From contig NZ_ATVS01000015.1 of the NCBI RefSeq assembly GCF_000420845.1, positions 30,351-94,350 of the forward strand: 64,000 bases of DNA, given 5' to 3'. This DNA is from Butyrivibrio sp. AE3009. GTDB lineage: Bacteria; Bacillota; Clostridia; Lachnospirales; Lachnospiraceae. The translations under genes and the position numbers were made by a program. The notes beneath the pieces were generated by a model that was not told the DNA's origin, did not search any database, and saw nothing but the letters and a program-made list of their open reading frames with translations. Positions 1 to 8,054 of the stretch are shown here, in pieces; position 1 is the first letter of the stretch; the number at the start of each line of letters is the position of its first letter.

Positions 1-10
1 GATTCCCCTC

Positions 11-39
11 TTGAAATATTAAAAACTGTATGCTATAGT
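11..39 (+). promoter_or_regulatory. Sigma-A-type promoter for rpsB-tsf
   Basis: TTGAAA (11-16), a 17-nt spacer and TATAGT (34-39), with TG one base upstream of the -10 (extended -10). Transcription would start near position 46, giving a leader of about 190 nt before rpsB. Predicted by eye. Confidence 0.75.
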
Positions 40-45
40 AAAAAA

Positions 46-222
46 GCTGTGGACTTATGGGTGAATTATGCCCTGAAGAAACAGCGGAAACAAATAAACA
101 CGTGCATTCAGACTCATTCCGGTGTCGGATATGATATCCGATCAGTTTGAGAGCCTTGCATTACGGAAGACGCGCCGCGGTGCGATATGGGGCTTAGGAT
201 TGTACGGAAGAACAAACCAAAT
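46..222 (+). promoter_or_regulatory. Long structured 5' leader of rpsB
   Basis: About 190 nt of untranslated RNA lie between the predicted start and the rpsB ribosome binding site. It holds a strong short hairpin (125-141, arms TCGGATAT/ATATCCGA) and a GC-rich segment around 169-185. In other bacteria S2 controls its own operon through its leader, so autogenous control is plausible here, but I do not recognise a named motif. Confidence 0.4.
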
Positions 223-234
223 GGAGGTAATATC

Positions 235-1002
235 ATGAGCGTTGTATCAATGAAACAGTTACTTGAGGCAGGTGTACACTTCGGACACCAGACAAGAAGA
301 TGGAACCCTAAAATGGCTCCTTACATCTTCACAGAAAGAAACGGAATCCACATCATCGACCTTCAGAAGTCAGTTGTTAAGGTTGACGAGGCTTACAAGG
401 CAGTATTCGAGATTGCACAGCAGGGTGGAACAATCCTTTTCGTTGGAACAAAGAAGCAGGCTCAGGACGCAGTTAAGACTGAGGCAGAGCGTTGCGGAAT
501 GTACTATGTAAACGAGAGATGGCTTGGCGGTATGCTTACAAACTTCAAGACCATCCAGTCAAGAATCGCAAGAATGAAGGCTATTGAGAAGATGCAGGAA
601 GATGGAACATTTGATGTTCTTCCTAAGAAGGAAGTAGCTCAGCTTAAGAAGGAGCTTTCCAAGCTTCAGGCTAACCTTGGCGGAATCAGAGATATGAAGA
701 GAATCCCTGACGCTATCTTCGTAGTAGATCCTAAGAAGGAGAGAATCTGCATCCAGGAGGCAGAGTCACTTGGCATCACACTTATCGGTATCGGCGATAC
801 AAACTGCGATCCCGAGGAGCTTGATTTCATCATCCCCGGTAATGATGACGCTATCAGAGCCGTTAAGCTTATCGTTGGTAAGATGGCTGACGCTGTAATC
901 GAGGCTAATCAGGGTGCTGAGGCTGATACAGCAGCTGACTATGTTGCAGCTGACGCTGAGACAGAGGCTTCTGATATCGAGGAAGTTGTAGCAGCTGAGT
1001 AA
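235..1002 (+). CDS. rpsB: 30S ribosomal protein S2
   Basis: S2 is a primary component of the small subunit body and helps recruit S1 where S1 is present. The 255-residue protein opens with [19 protein letters not shown] and carries the family signatures [27 protein letters not shown] and VDPKKERI. The start at 235 is preceded by GGAGG (223-227) at 7 nt; a longer reading frame back to 187 adds 16 residues that S2 proteins lack. The last ~25 residues are Ala/Glu/Asp rich, as in many Firmicute S2 proteins. It heads an operon with tsf, the usual arrangement. Confidence 0.97.
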   Translation: MSVVSMKQLLEAGVHFGHQTRRWNPKMAPYIFTERNGIHIIDLQKSVVKVDEAYKAVFEIAQQGGTILFVGTKKQAQDAVKTEAERCGMYYVNERWLGGMLTNFKTIQSRIARMKAIEKMQEDGTFDVLPKKEVAQLKKELSKLQANLGGIRDMKRIPDAIFVVDPKKERICIQEAESLGITLIGIGDTNCDPEELDFIIPGNDDAIRAVKLIVGKMADAVIEANQGAEADTAADYVAADAETEASDIEEVVAAE

Positions 1003-1018
1003 TTGAATGATAAATGGA

Positions 1019-1157
1019 TTCAAAGTCGAATACATCAATGCTTGCATTAAGATGTATTCGACCTTGAAGACTTAACAAGCATGAGAAAATAGATATACGA
1101 AGAATGAGTATATCTATTTTAGAATGTTTGTAGAATTGCGAAGCAATGGAGCAATTC
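1019..1157 (+). promoter_or_regulatory. Three consecutive hairpins between rpsB and tsf
   Basis: The 189-nt gap contains three hairpins: 1019-1068 (18-bp arms with one mismatch, plus a nested 4-bp stem in the loop), 1086-1120 (13-bp perfect arms, 9-nt loop) and 1133-1157 (7-bp arms). None is followed by a clear terminator T-run, although the second ends in TTTT. They may stabilise the rpsB message, act as processing sites or set the tsf/rpsB ratio. A weak promoter-like pair (TTGCGA 1136-1141, TTATAT 1159-1164) overlaps the third. Confidence 0.6.
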
Positions 1158-1191
1158 GTTATATTTAAAACATAATATGGAGGAAAAATAA

Positions 1192-2145
1192 ATGGCTATC
1201 ACAGCAGCAATGGTTAAAGAGTTACGTGAGTCTACCGGCGCAGGTATGATGGAGTGCAAAAAGGCTCTTACAGAGACTAACGGAGATATGGACGCAGCAG
1301 TAGAATACCTTAGAAAGAACGGTATCATGAAGGCTGAGAAGAAAGCCAGCAGAATCGCAGCTGAGGGTCTTACAAGAGTAGCTGTTAAGGATGATCAGAC
1401 AGCAGCAGTTGTTGAGGTTAACTCAGAGACTGACTTCGTTGCTCAGAACGAGAAGTTCCAGGCATTCGTAGAGGCAGTTGCTACTCAGGCTGTTAATTCA
1501 GATGCAGCTGATCTTGACGCATTCATGGCTGAGAAGTGGAATCTTGATGAGTCCAAGACAGTTAACGAAGCTCTTATCGAGATCACAGCAGTTATCTCAG
1601 AGAAGCTTTCTATCAGACGTTTCGAGAAGGTTGTTGCTTCTAACGGTGTTGTAGTTCCTTATACACACGGTGGCGGAAGAATCTCAGTTATCGTAGAGGC
1701 TGAGACAGATGTTGTTAACGATGACATCAAGAACGCAGTTAAGAACGTAGCTATGCAGGTTGCAGCTCTTAATCCTAAGTTCGTTTCTTCAGAGGACATC
1801 TCTGAGGAGTACAGAAACCACGAGAAGGAGATCCTTCTTGCTCAGGCTATGAAGGAGAACGAGGAGCTTCCCGAGGGCAAGAGAAAGCCTCAGGAGATCA
1901 TCGAGAAGATGCTTGTTGGACGTCTTAACAAGGAGTTCAAGGAGATCTGCCTTAACGAGCAGGTTTATGTAAAGGCTGAGGATGGCAAGCAGACTGTTAG
2001 CCAGTACCTTGCACAGGTTGGTAAGGCTAACTCAACTAACCTCAAGATCAAGAGATTCGTTCGTTTCGAGACCGGCGAAGGTATCGAGAAGAAGAACGAG
2101 AACTTTGCTGAGGAAGTAGCTAAGCAGGCTGCAGGTCTTAACTAA
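1192..2145 (+). CDS. tsf: Translation elongation factor Ts
   Basis: EF-Ts is the cytoplasmic nucleotide exchange factor that regenerates EF-Tu-GTP. The 317-residue protein starts MAITAAMVKELRESTGAGMM, a UBA-like N-terminal domain with the family signature RESTGAGMMECKKAL and then NGDMDAAVEYLRKNG. The core contains VNSETDFVAQN, the segment that contacts EF-Tu. GGAGG (1179-1183) lies 8 nt before the ATG. It follows rpsB and is closed by a strong terminator at 2177. The codon choice is biased to a small set (GAG, AAG, CTT, GTT), as expected for a highly expressed gene. Confidence 0.97.
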   Translation: MAITAAMVKELRESTGAGMMECKKALTETNGDMDAAVEYLRKNGIMKAEKKASRIAAEGLTRVAVKDDQTAAVVEVNSETDFVAQNEKFQAFVEAVATQAVNSDAADLDAFMAEKWNLDESKTVNEALIEITAVISEKLSIRRFEKVVASNGVVVPYTHGGGRISVIVEAETDVVNDDIKNAVKNVAMQVAALNPKFVSSEDISEEYRNHEKEILLAQAMKENEELPEGKRKPQEIIEKMLVGRLNKEFKEICLNEQVYVKAEDGKQTVSQYLAQVGKANSTNLKIKRFVRFETGEGIEKKNENFAEEVAKQAAGLN

Positions 2146-2176
2146 TTCAGCGAAGACTCAATAATATGATTTTTGA

Positions 2177-2208
2177 GACCGGGTTCTTTAAAGAGCCCGG
2201 TCTTTTTA
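2177..2208 (+). terminator. Rho-independent terminator after tsf
   Basis: A 13-bp stem (GACCGGGTTCTTT with its complement, one G-U pair) is followed directly by a T-run at 2203-2207. It ends the rpsB-tsf operon. Confidence 0.9.
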
Positions 2209-2263
2209 AATGAAAATGCAGTCAAAGACTGTATTTCGTCAGATTTTAAGCGGATTTTTTGTG

Positions 2264-2292
2264 TTTAAATTTGATGTTAAATGGCATATAAT
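2264..2292 (+). promoter_or_regulatory. Promoter for minCDE
   Basis: TTTAAA (2264-2269), 17-nt spacer, TATAAT (2287-2292). The -10 is perfect and the -35 matches 4 of 6. Predicted leader is about 33 nt. Confidence 0.6.
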
Positions 2293-2331
2293 TGATGGGT
2301 ATGAATTTTTTAAAAGGTTGGGTGACCATCA

Positions 2332-3078
2332 TTGAATCAGAAAGTTACTATTAAAGGTACCAAATCAGGCATCATCCTGGTTCTGGATGATAAATATCCC
2401 TTTGAATTGTTACAAAAAGAAATAGCAGACAAATTCAAAGAAGCGGCAGCCTTCTTTGGTAAGAGCAGTATGGGTCTTGTTATCAGAGGAAGAGATCTGG
2501 ATGACGAGCAGGAAACAAGAGTCGTTGAGATAATTGAAGAGAATTCTGAGCTTACAATTTCCTGCATTATCAATGAGGAATCTGAGATTGATCAGTTTAT
2601 GGCTGAAGCAATCCTTCGCCGCACTTTGCAGAATCCGGAAGCCGAGAAGCAGGAGGAAGCATCGGAGTTTACACAAGTTGATCCATCCAATGCACGAATC
2701 ATCAAGGGTAATCTACGATCCGGACAGGACATTTCCTGCAAGGAGAGCGTTATTGTTCTTGGAGATGTTAAGCCCGGCGCCAGCGTGACTTCCTATGGCA
2801 GCATTTTTATACTTGGTGAGCTTCGTGGCAACGCTTTTGCTGGTGCTGATGGTGACAGGGACTCTGTTGTTATGGCATTGAAGCTCAATCCTCTGCAGGT
2901 AAGAATAGCAGATGCCATTGCTATTTCACCTGATGCAGAGAAAGGTCCCAAGCTTAAGCTTCGCAGGAAGAAACTAATGAACAGTGTTGATGAACCTGAA
3001 GTAGCTTATATTGAGAATGGACATATTATTAAGACAGGCTATGGCCATCAGTTTTTAAGATCTTTTTACAGGATCTGA
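2332..3078 (+). CDS. minC: Septum site-determining protein MinC
   Basis: MinC inhibits FtsZ assembly away from midcell and is recruited to the membrane by MinD. The 248-residue protein has an N-terminal FtsZ-binding domain (about 1-105, including VIRGRDLDDEQ) and a C-terminal beta-helix domain (about 120-225) with NLRSGQ, the VLGDVKPGA turn and ALKLNPLQVRIA, which bind MinD. The start must be TTG at 2332, because a stop codon in frame (2323-2325) excludes anything upstream; the ribosome binding site is weak. It is the first gene of minCDE, 24 nt before minD. Confidence 0.93.
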   Translation: MNQKVTIKGTKSGIILVLDDKYPFELLQKEIADKFKEAAAFFGKSSMGLVIRGRDLDDEQETRVVEIIEENSELTISCIINEESEIDQFMAEAILRRTLQNPEAEKQEEASEFTQVDPSNARIIKGNLRSGQDISCKESVIVLGDVKPGASVTSYGSIFILGELRGNAFAGADGDRDSVVMALKLNPLQVRIADAIAISPDAEKGPKLKLRRKKLMNSVDEPEVAYIENGHIIKTGYGHQFLRSFYRI

Positions 3079-3102
3079 TAATCTAAGTTTTGGAGGAAAC
3101 AT

Positions 3103-3882
3103 ATGGGAGAAGTTATTGTAATCACATCCGGAAAGGGAGGCGTAGGTAAGACCACCACAACAGCTAATGTGGGTACCGGCCTTGCCAAGCTCAATAAGAA
3201 AGTAGTCCTCATTGATACTGATATAGGACTCAGAAACCTCGACGTAGTAATGGGACTGGAGAACAGGATCGTTTATACTCTGGTTGATGTAATCGAGAAA
3301 AACTGCAAGCTTAAGCAGGCACTTATCAGGGACAAGAAATATGAGAATCTTTTCCTTCTTCCTGCAGCTCAGACAAGAGATAAGACCTCTGTAACACCTG
3401 AGCAGATGAAGGAGCTTACTGATGAGCTCAAGAAGGAATATGACTATATTATTCTTGATTGCCCCGCAGGAATTGAGCAGGGATTCAAGAATGCCATTGC
3501 CGGAGCAGACAGAGCACTCGTTGTGACAACTCCGGAAGTATCTGCAGTTCGCGACGCAGACAGAATTATAGGCCTTCTGGAAGCAAATGAGATCAAGAAG
3601 ACACATCTTATCGTTAACAGACTTCGTCCTGATATGATAAGGAGAGGTGACATGATGTCAGCTGAGGATGTTATAGATATTCTTGCAGTAGACCTCATTG
3701 GACAGGTTCCGGATGATGAGAATATCGTAATCGCCACCAATAACGGTGAGCCTCTTGTAGGTGACAATTCTCTTGCAGGACAGGCTTACATGAATATCTG
3801 CAGAAGAGTAATCGGAGAGTCTGTTCCTTTCCTTGATCTTGAGGCAAGAAAAGGGCTTTTCTCCTGGTTTAAGAAAAGATAA
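3103..3882 (+). CDS. minD: Septum site-determining ATPase MinD
   Basis: MinD is a membrane-associated ParA/Mrp-type ATPase that carries MinC to the cell poles. The 259-residue protein shows the deviant Walker A motif SGKGGVGKTTTTAN at residues 8-21, IDTDIGLRNLD (switch I) and LDCPAGIEQGF (switch II/Walker B). The C-terminus (FSWFKKR) is a short amphipathic membrane-targeting helix. GGAGG at 3092-3096 supports the ATG. The presence of minE downstream implies a dynamic MinCDE system rather than a DivIVA-anchored MinCD system. Confidence 0.97.
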   Translation: MGEVIVITSGKGGVGKTTTTANVGTGLAKLNKKVVLIDTDIGLRNLDVVMGLENRIVYTLVDVIEKNCKLKQALIRDKKYENLFLLPAAQTRDKTSVTPEQMKELTDELKKEYDYIILDCPAGIEQGFKNAIAGADRALVVTTPEVSAVRDADRIIGLLEANEIKKTHLIVNRLRPDMIRRGDMMSAEDVIDILAVDLIGQVPDDENIVIATNNGEPLVGDNSLAGQAYMNICRRVIGESVPFLDLEARKGLFSWFKKR

Positions 3883-3895
3883 GGGGGACTTTGTA

Positions 3896-4174
3896 ATGAA
3901 ATTATCAGATTTTTTCAAGAAGAAATCTTCCAGTGATGTTGCAAAGGACCGACTTAAGTTTGTACTCGTTTCCGACAGAGCATCCTGCTCACCGGAGATA
4001 ATGCAGAAGATCAGGAGCGATATCATAGAAGTATTATCCAAGTACGCTGAGATTGATATGGACAATATTGACATCAATATTACTCAGATGGACGGAGAGG
4101 ATAACGGTGGTAAATCGGCACCGGCTCTTTATGCTAATATTCCGATCAAAAACATTAATCACAACGTTAAATGA
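3896..4174 (+). CDS. minE: Cell division topological specificity factor MinE
   Basis: MinE stimulates MinD ATPase activity and restricts MinCD to the poles. The protein is 92 residues, typical for the family, with the membrane-binding N-terminus MKLSDFFKKK, the anti-MinCD helix region (AKDRLKFVLVSDRASCSPE) and the C-terminal dimer domain (IRSDIIEVLSKYAEID). ATG 3896 follows AAGGGGGA at 8-10 nt. A longer reading frame from 3833 overlaps minD by 50 nt and adds residues MinE lacks. No terminator is evident downstream. Confidence 0.93.
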   Translation: MKLSDFFKKKSSSDVAKDRLKFVLVSDRASCSPEIMQKIRSDIIEVLSKYAEIDMDNIDINITQMDGEDNGGKSAPALYANIPIKNINHNVK

Positions 4175-4239
4175 TGCATAAATATTCAATAACTCATGTT
4201 GCAAAAAACCATGCAAAATTTAATGCAGTGTGATAATAT

Positions 4240-4261
4240 TAAATAGGATAAAATCTATTTA
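4240..4261. promoter_or_regulatory. Inverted repeat upstream of the OhrR-type gene (possible operator)
   Basis: TAAATAG at 4240-4246 and CTATTTA at 4255-4261 form a perfect 7-bp inverted repeat around GATAAAAT, 18 nt before the ATG at 4279. A GATAAT -10-like hexamer is at 4232-4237. MarR-family repressors commonly bind such sites in their own promoter. The sequence differs from the B. subtilis OhrR operator, so this is a guess. Confidence 0.35.
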
Positions 4262-4278
4262 CGTGGGAGTTTTTTGTT

Positions 4279-4722
4279 ATGAGTAATGAAAATGAAAAGT
4301 ATGAACAACTTAAGCTGGGCAATCAGCTCTGTTTTCCGCTGTATGCCTGTGCAAAGGAAATCATCAGAAAGTATAAGCCTTATCTTGATAAGATAGACCT
4401 TACTTACACTCAGTATATTGCTATGATGGTTCTCTGGGAGATGAAGACAGTCAACGTCAAGACTCTTGGAGAGTGTCTCTATCTTGATTCCGGTACTCTT
4501 ACACCTGTTCTCAAGAAACTTGAATCCAAGGGCTACATAACAAGGGTTCGTTCCAGTGAGGATGAACGTAATCTTGTTGTAACAATCACAGAAGAAGGTG
4601 AGAAGCTTAAGGACATGGCTATTGATATTCCGGCAGAGATGGGAGCTTGTGTCCGCCTTAGCAAAGAAGAGGCCAAACTTCTCTATGACCTTTTGTATAA
4701 GATTATCGGAAATATTAGATAA
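4279..4722 (+). CDS. MarR-family transcriptional regulator, OhrR-type peroxide sensor
   Basis: OhrR proteins are dimeric winged-helix repressors inactivated when a conserved N-terminal cysteine is oxidised by organic hydroperoxides. The 147-residue protein has the OhrR signature LGNQLCFPLYACAKEI with the sensor Cys at residue 18 and a second Cys at 24. It continues with YKPYLDKIDLTYTQYIAMMVLWE, the recognition region LDSGTLTPVLKKLESKGYI and the wing RSSEDERNL. No ohr peroxidase gene is adjacent, so its target is not visible here. GTGGGAG precedes the ATG. The family is clear; peroxide specificity is inferred from Cys18 and its context. Confidence 0.85.
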   Translation: MSNENEKYEQLKLGNQLCFPLYACAKEIIRKYKPYLDKIDLTYTQYIAMMVLWEMKTVNVKTLGECLYLDSGTLTPVLKKLESKGYITRVRSSEDERNLVVTITEEGEKLKDMAIDIPAEMGACVRLSKEEAKLLYDLLYKIIGNIR

Positions 4723-4770
4723 ACTTTATGCTTTTTTCTTTCAATTATATCAATTAACACATAATCTTTA

Positions 4771-4799
4771 TTGATTTTTTCTGCTATTAGAAATATAAT
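4771..4799 (+). promoter_or_regulatory. Promoter for the CsoR-family gene (and perhaps ech-hyp)
   Basis: TTGATT (4771-4776), 17-nt spacer, TATAAT (4794-4799), giving a start near 4806. No other convincing promoter appears before echA, so this may drive the whole hydrogenase operon. Confidence 0.7.
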
Positions 4800-4810
4800 A
4801 AACATCGGTC

Positions 4811-4880
4811 AAATGTGCGGTTTTGGGGATAAAAATTTTTTCACTGTTAAAAGTCAAAAAATTAACAAAAACGCACATTT
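4811..4880 (+). promoter_or_regulatory. Wide inverted repeat in the leader of the CsoR-family gene
   Basis: AAATGTGCG at 4811-4819 is exactly complementary to CGCACATTT at 4872-4880; the complementarity extends into flanking T/A runs with one extra G. The right arm ends 5 nt before the ribosome binding site (4886-4890). It could be two operator half-sites or an RNA hairpin that presents or hides the start region. Confidence 0.5.
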
Positions 4881-4895
4881 ATTATGGAGGTTTTT

Positions 4896-5192
4896 ATGAG
4901 TTCACACAATCATAATCATCACCATGATCCTGAAAACATGAAGGCCATTGTCAACAGACTGTCCAAGGCTATCGGACACCTTGAGTCGGTCAAAAAAATG
5001 GTAGAAGATGACAGGGATTGTACAGAAGTTCTCATTCAGTTGGCAGCTGTGAGAAGTGCCATTAACAACACAGGCAAGGCAATCCTAAAAGAGCACATCA
5101 GTCATTGTATTGTTCATGCTGTTCAGGACGGCGATGATGACGCAATTCATGAACTTAATGACGCCATCGACAAATTTATGAAAAATTCGTAA
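4896..5192 (+). CDS. CsoR/RcnR-family (DUF156) metal-sensing repressor
   Basis: This family forms all-helical tetramers that release DNA on binding Cu(I), Ni(II), formaldehyde or sulfur species. The 98-residue protein has Cys42, His67 and Cys71, the exact 25- and 4-residue spacing of the CsoR copper site (also used by the nickel sensor InrS). It also has a His-rich N-terminus (HNHNHHH from residue 4), comparable to the extra His ligand of RcnR. ATG 4896 follows GGAGG at 5 nt; an ATG at 4884 sits inside that ribosome binding site. It lies 41 nt before echA with no terminator or promoter between, suggesting a link to nickel supply for the hydrogenase. The metal is inferred, not shown. Confidence 0.85.
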   Translation: MSSHNHNHHHDPENMKAIVNRLSKAIGHLESVKKMVEDDRDCTEVLIQLAAVRSAINNTGKAILKEHISHCIVHAVQDGDDDAIHELNDAIDKFMKNS

Positions 5193-5206
5193 GCCAGTCT
5201 TACGAA
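5186..5206 (+). other. Short hairpin between the CsoR-family gene and echA
   Basis: TTCGTAAG (5186-5193) and CTTACGAA (5199-5206) form a perfect 8-bp hairpin over the stop codon. No T-run follows, so it is not a standard terminator; it may protect or separate the messages. Confidence 0.5.
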
Positions 5207-5233
5207 AATGTATGTGAAAGGGGCGAAAACACC

Positions 5234-7165
5234 TTGGCTATCCCAATTCTTAATGTAGTTTATTTCTTAATTTTATTTCCTTTCTTAATGGCAATAATAA
5301 TAGGGCTTCTCAGATATTATTCTCCTTTCAGAAGCGCTGTAATCATGCTCGGCGGTTTTACTATTATGGCTGCTGCTATTTATGTTGCCGTTAACGTACT
5401 TATGTCCGGTGATACTTCACAATTTATGTATTTGGAGGATGCGGAGATCCCCAATTATGTAATTATGGCCGGCGAAGTATTTCTTATGTGTCTTGTATGC
5501 TTTTTAAGTATCAAGTACAAAAAGTATTATGCAATTATAATTTCACTTGTAGGTACAATTCCCGTGCTCTGGATGGACCTTTCAGGTAATGCAGTGGAAG
5601 GCAATACACATCTTCGTATCGACACCTTTGCTGCCGTTATGTACCTTATTGTAGGTATTGTAGGTATTCTTATCTGTATCTACGCAAGTGGTTATATGAA
5701 AGATTATCATCATCATCACACAGATGTAGCAGACAGATCAAACTATTTCCTTGCTCTTATGTATGTATTCCTTGGAGCAATGTTTGGTCTTATTTCATCC
5801 GACAATCTTGGATGGATCTATTTCTTCTGGGAAATCACAAGCGTATGCTCATTCCTTATGATTGGCTATACAAGAACAGAGGAAGCTGTTAACAACTCCT
5901 TCCGTGCTCTGTGGATGAACCTTCTCGGTGGAGTAGGTTTCGCTGCAGGCCTTATGTATTGCAACCTTCAGCTTGGAATGTCCAACCTTAGTGAGATTAC
6001 CGATATAGGAGCTGCAGAGTTCGTAATTATTCCTGCAACCCTGTTTGCATTTGCGGCTCTCACCAAGAGTGCTCAGTTCCCATTCTCAAGATGGCTTCTC
6101 GGCGCCATGGTGGCACCTACACCTTCCAGTGCGCTGCTTCACTCAGCGACCATGGTTAAGATCGGTGTCTACATGCTCATCAGATTGTCTCCTGTAATGT
6201 ATGGAACACTTACAGGTATCATGATCACAGTCATCGGTGGATTCACATTCTTTGCAGCATCACTTCTTGCAATAACTGTTAGTGACGGTAAGAAGGTGCT
6301 TGCTTATTCTACAATTTCAAACCTTGGACTTATCACAGCCTGCGCAGGCACCGGTACAACAGAAGGTGTATGGGCTGCTGTTATGCTGGTTCTTTTCCAT
6401 GCTGTTTCCAAGTCACTTCTGTTCCAGACTGTTGGTGATATTGAGAACTGTATGCACAGCCGTGATATTGAGGATATGCACGGACTTATCATCAAGCTTC
6501 CAAGACTTGCATTCATCATGATCATCGGTATCTGCGGTATGTTCATGGCTCCTTTCGGAATGCTTGTATCTAAGTGGGCTGCTCTTAAATCCTTCGTGGA
6601 TTCAGGTTCTGTATGGCTGGTCCTTTTCCTTGTATTTGGTTCAGGTTCAACACTTTTCTACTGGGCTAAATGGCTTGGCAAGATCTGTACAGTTATCCAT
6701 CAGTCCTTTGAGATTGAGGATATTACACCAAGGAGTGAGATGGTTTCCATTTTCCCTCTTACAACAATGATTGTTGTTATGTGCTTTGCATTCCCCTGGA
6801 TGTCAGGCAACATGATCCAGCCTATTCTTGATGAGGCATTCAACACCAACATTCCTGATGTTATCGGTGGCAGCGATGTTATCATCATGATGATTATGGT
6901 TGCGATGATATTTATGATTCCTATCGGATCAAGAATTATGTCAATCGGTAAGAACAGCAAGATGTCAATGTCTTATGTGGCCGGTGTTAATGCAGGTGAC
7001 GACAGACATTACATCGATTCCTTCGGCAAGGAGAGAGCGCTTTACATGTCCAACTGGTACATGGAAGATTATTTCGGTGAGAAGAAGCTTCTCTGGCCCA
7101 GCATTATCGTCGCTGCAGTGCTTGTTGCTGTAATGCTTATCGTAGTAGTTGGAGGTGCTTTCTGA
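5234..7165 (+). CDS. echA: Ech hydrogenase subunit A, proton-pumping antiporter-like membrane subunit
   Basis: EchA belongs to the NuoL/MrpA antiporter family and forms the ion-translocating arm of the energy-converting [NiFe] hydrogenase, which couples ferredoxin-dependent proton reduction to ion export. The 643-residue protein is almost wholly hydrophobic with about 16 membrane spans. It contains the proton_antipo_M signature region (FWEITSVCSFLMIGYTR, then TKSAQFPFSRWLLGAM with TPSSALLHSATMV). TTG 5234 is the start: AAAGGGG (5217-5223) is at about 10 nt and MAIPILNVVYF is a good first helix. The stop overlaps the echB start by one base. Length fits characterised EchA proteins. Confidence 0.93.
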   Translation: MAIPILNVVYFLILFPFLMAIIIGLLRYYSPFRSAVIMLGGFTIMAAAIYVAVNVLMSGDTSQFMYLEDAEIPNYVIMAGEVFLMCLVCFLSIKYKKYYAIIISLVGTIPVLWMDLSGNAVEGNTHLRIDTFAAVMYLIVGIVGILICIYASGYMKDYHHHHTDVADRSNYFLALMYVFLGAMFGLISSDNLGWIYFFWEITSVCSFLMIGYTRTEEAVNNSFRALWMNLLGGVGFAAGLMYCNLQLGMSNLSEITDIGAAEFVIIPATLFAFAALTKSAQFPFSRWLLGAMVAPTPSSALLHSATMVKIGVYMLIRLSPVMYGTLTGIMITVIGGFTFFAASLLAITVSDGKKVLAYSTISNLGLITACAGTGTTEGVWAAVMLVLFHAVSKSLLFQTVGDIENCMHSRDIEDMHGLIIKLPRLAFIMIIGICGMFMAPFGMLVSKWAALKSFVDSGSVWLVLFLVFGSGSTLFYWAKWLGKICTVIHQSFEIEDITPRSEMVSIFPLTTMIVVMCFAFPWMSGNMIQPILDEAFNTNIPDVIGGSDVIIMMIMVAMIFMIPIGSRIMSIGKNSKMSMSYVAGVNAGDDRHYIDSFGKERALYMSNWYMEDYFGEKKLLWPSIIVAAVLVAVMLIVVVGGAF

Positions 7166-8034
7166 TGGATGTGATGATTTTTGTTAAGGCTTTAATTTAT
7201 ATAGTGCTGGCACCTTTTATTGGAGGACTTCTTGCAGGTGTGGACAGAATTTTCTCTGCACGTATGCAGGGCAGACAGGGCCCACCTCTTTTCCAGCCCT
7301 TCTATGATGTGTTCAAGCTTTTAAACAAGCAGACCACCGTTGTTAACAGTATTCAGGTTCTGTTTGTAACAGGCTACCTTATTATGACAATTTTTACAGG
7401 TGCTCTTTTCTTCGGCGGCGGAGATATGCTTCTTGTATTCTTTGCGCTGTCCATGTCTGAGGTTATGATGGTTATGGCTGCTTTTTCAACCAACGGACCT
7501 TACAGTATCATGGGTGCACAGAGAGAACTCCTTCAGATGATGTGTTATGAGCCTATGACTCTTCTTGTTGCAATTGGTTTCTACTATGCAAACGGAAGCT
7601 TCATGGTTAACGACCTGATTCAGGCAGAGGTTCCTGCGATCGTACAGATTCCCGGATTCTTCATCGGCTTTGTATTCATCCTTATCATCAAGCTGAGAAA
7701 GTCTCCTTTCGACCTTAGTACATCTCACCATATGCATCAGGAGATGGTCAAGGGTCTTACAACGGATCTTTCAGGTGGAAACCTTGCACTTACTGAGATT
7801 GCCGAGTGGTATGATCTGGTACTTATGATGGGTATCGTTGGAATGTTCTTTATTACATCCAACCCTATCAGCAGAGTATGGGCAATCATAGCTATTTCAG
7901 TGGTATTTTTCCTTGAGACACTTATTGACAATTTGTTCCCTCGTGTTAAGTACATCACCATGCTTAAGGTAACATGGTCTGTTATCCTTATTTTCGCAGG
8001 AACAAATCTGTTGATCCTCAATGTTTTGAAATAA
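7165..8034 (+). CDS. echB: Ech hydrogenase subunit B (NuoH-like)
   Basis: EchB is the membrane anchor homologous to complex I NuoH, linking the hydrophilic arm to the ion channel. The 289-residue protein has about eight membrane helices and the family features GGLLAGVDRIFSARMQGRQGPP near the N-terminus and the charged loop RKSPFDLSTSHHMHQEMVKG, equivalent to the NuoH quinone-site loop region. The ATG overlaps the echA stop (TGATG), and GGAGGT in the end of echA supplies the ribosome binding site. Confidence 0.95.
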   Translation: MDVMIFVKALIYIVLAPFIGGLLAGVDRIFSARMQGRQGPPLFQPFYDVFKLLNKQTTVVNSIQVLFVTGYLIMTIFTGALFFGGGDMLLVFFALSMSEVMMVMAAFSTNGPYSIMGAQRELLQMMCYEPMTLLVAIGFYYANGSFMVNDLIQAEVPAIVQIPGFFIGFVFILIIKLRKSPFDLSTSHHMHQEMVKGLTTDLSGGNLALTEIAEWYDLVLMMGIVGMFFITSNPISRVWAIIAISVVFFLETLIDNLFPRVKYITMLKVTWSVILIFAGTNLLILNVLK

Positions 8035-8054
8035 GATGAAGGGAATAAAAATCA

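Noticed and set aside
3055..3606. 183-codon minus-strand frame over minD
   Set aside because: Antisense to a conserved gene; no start signals.
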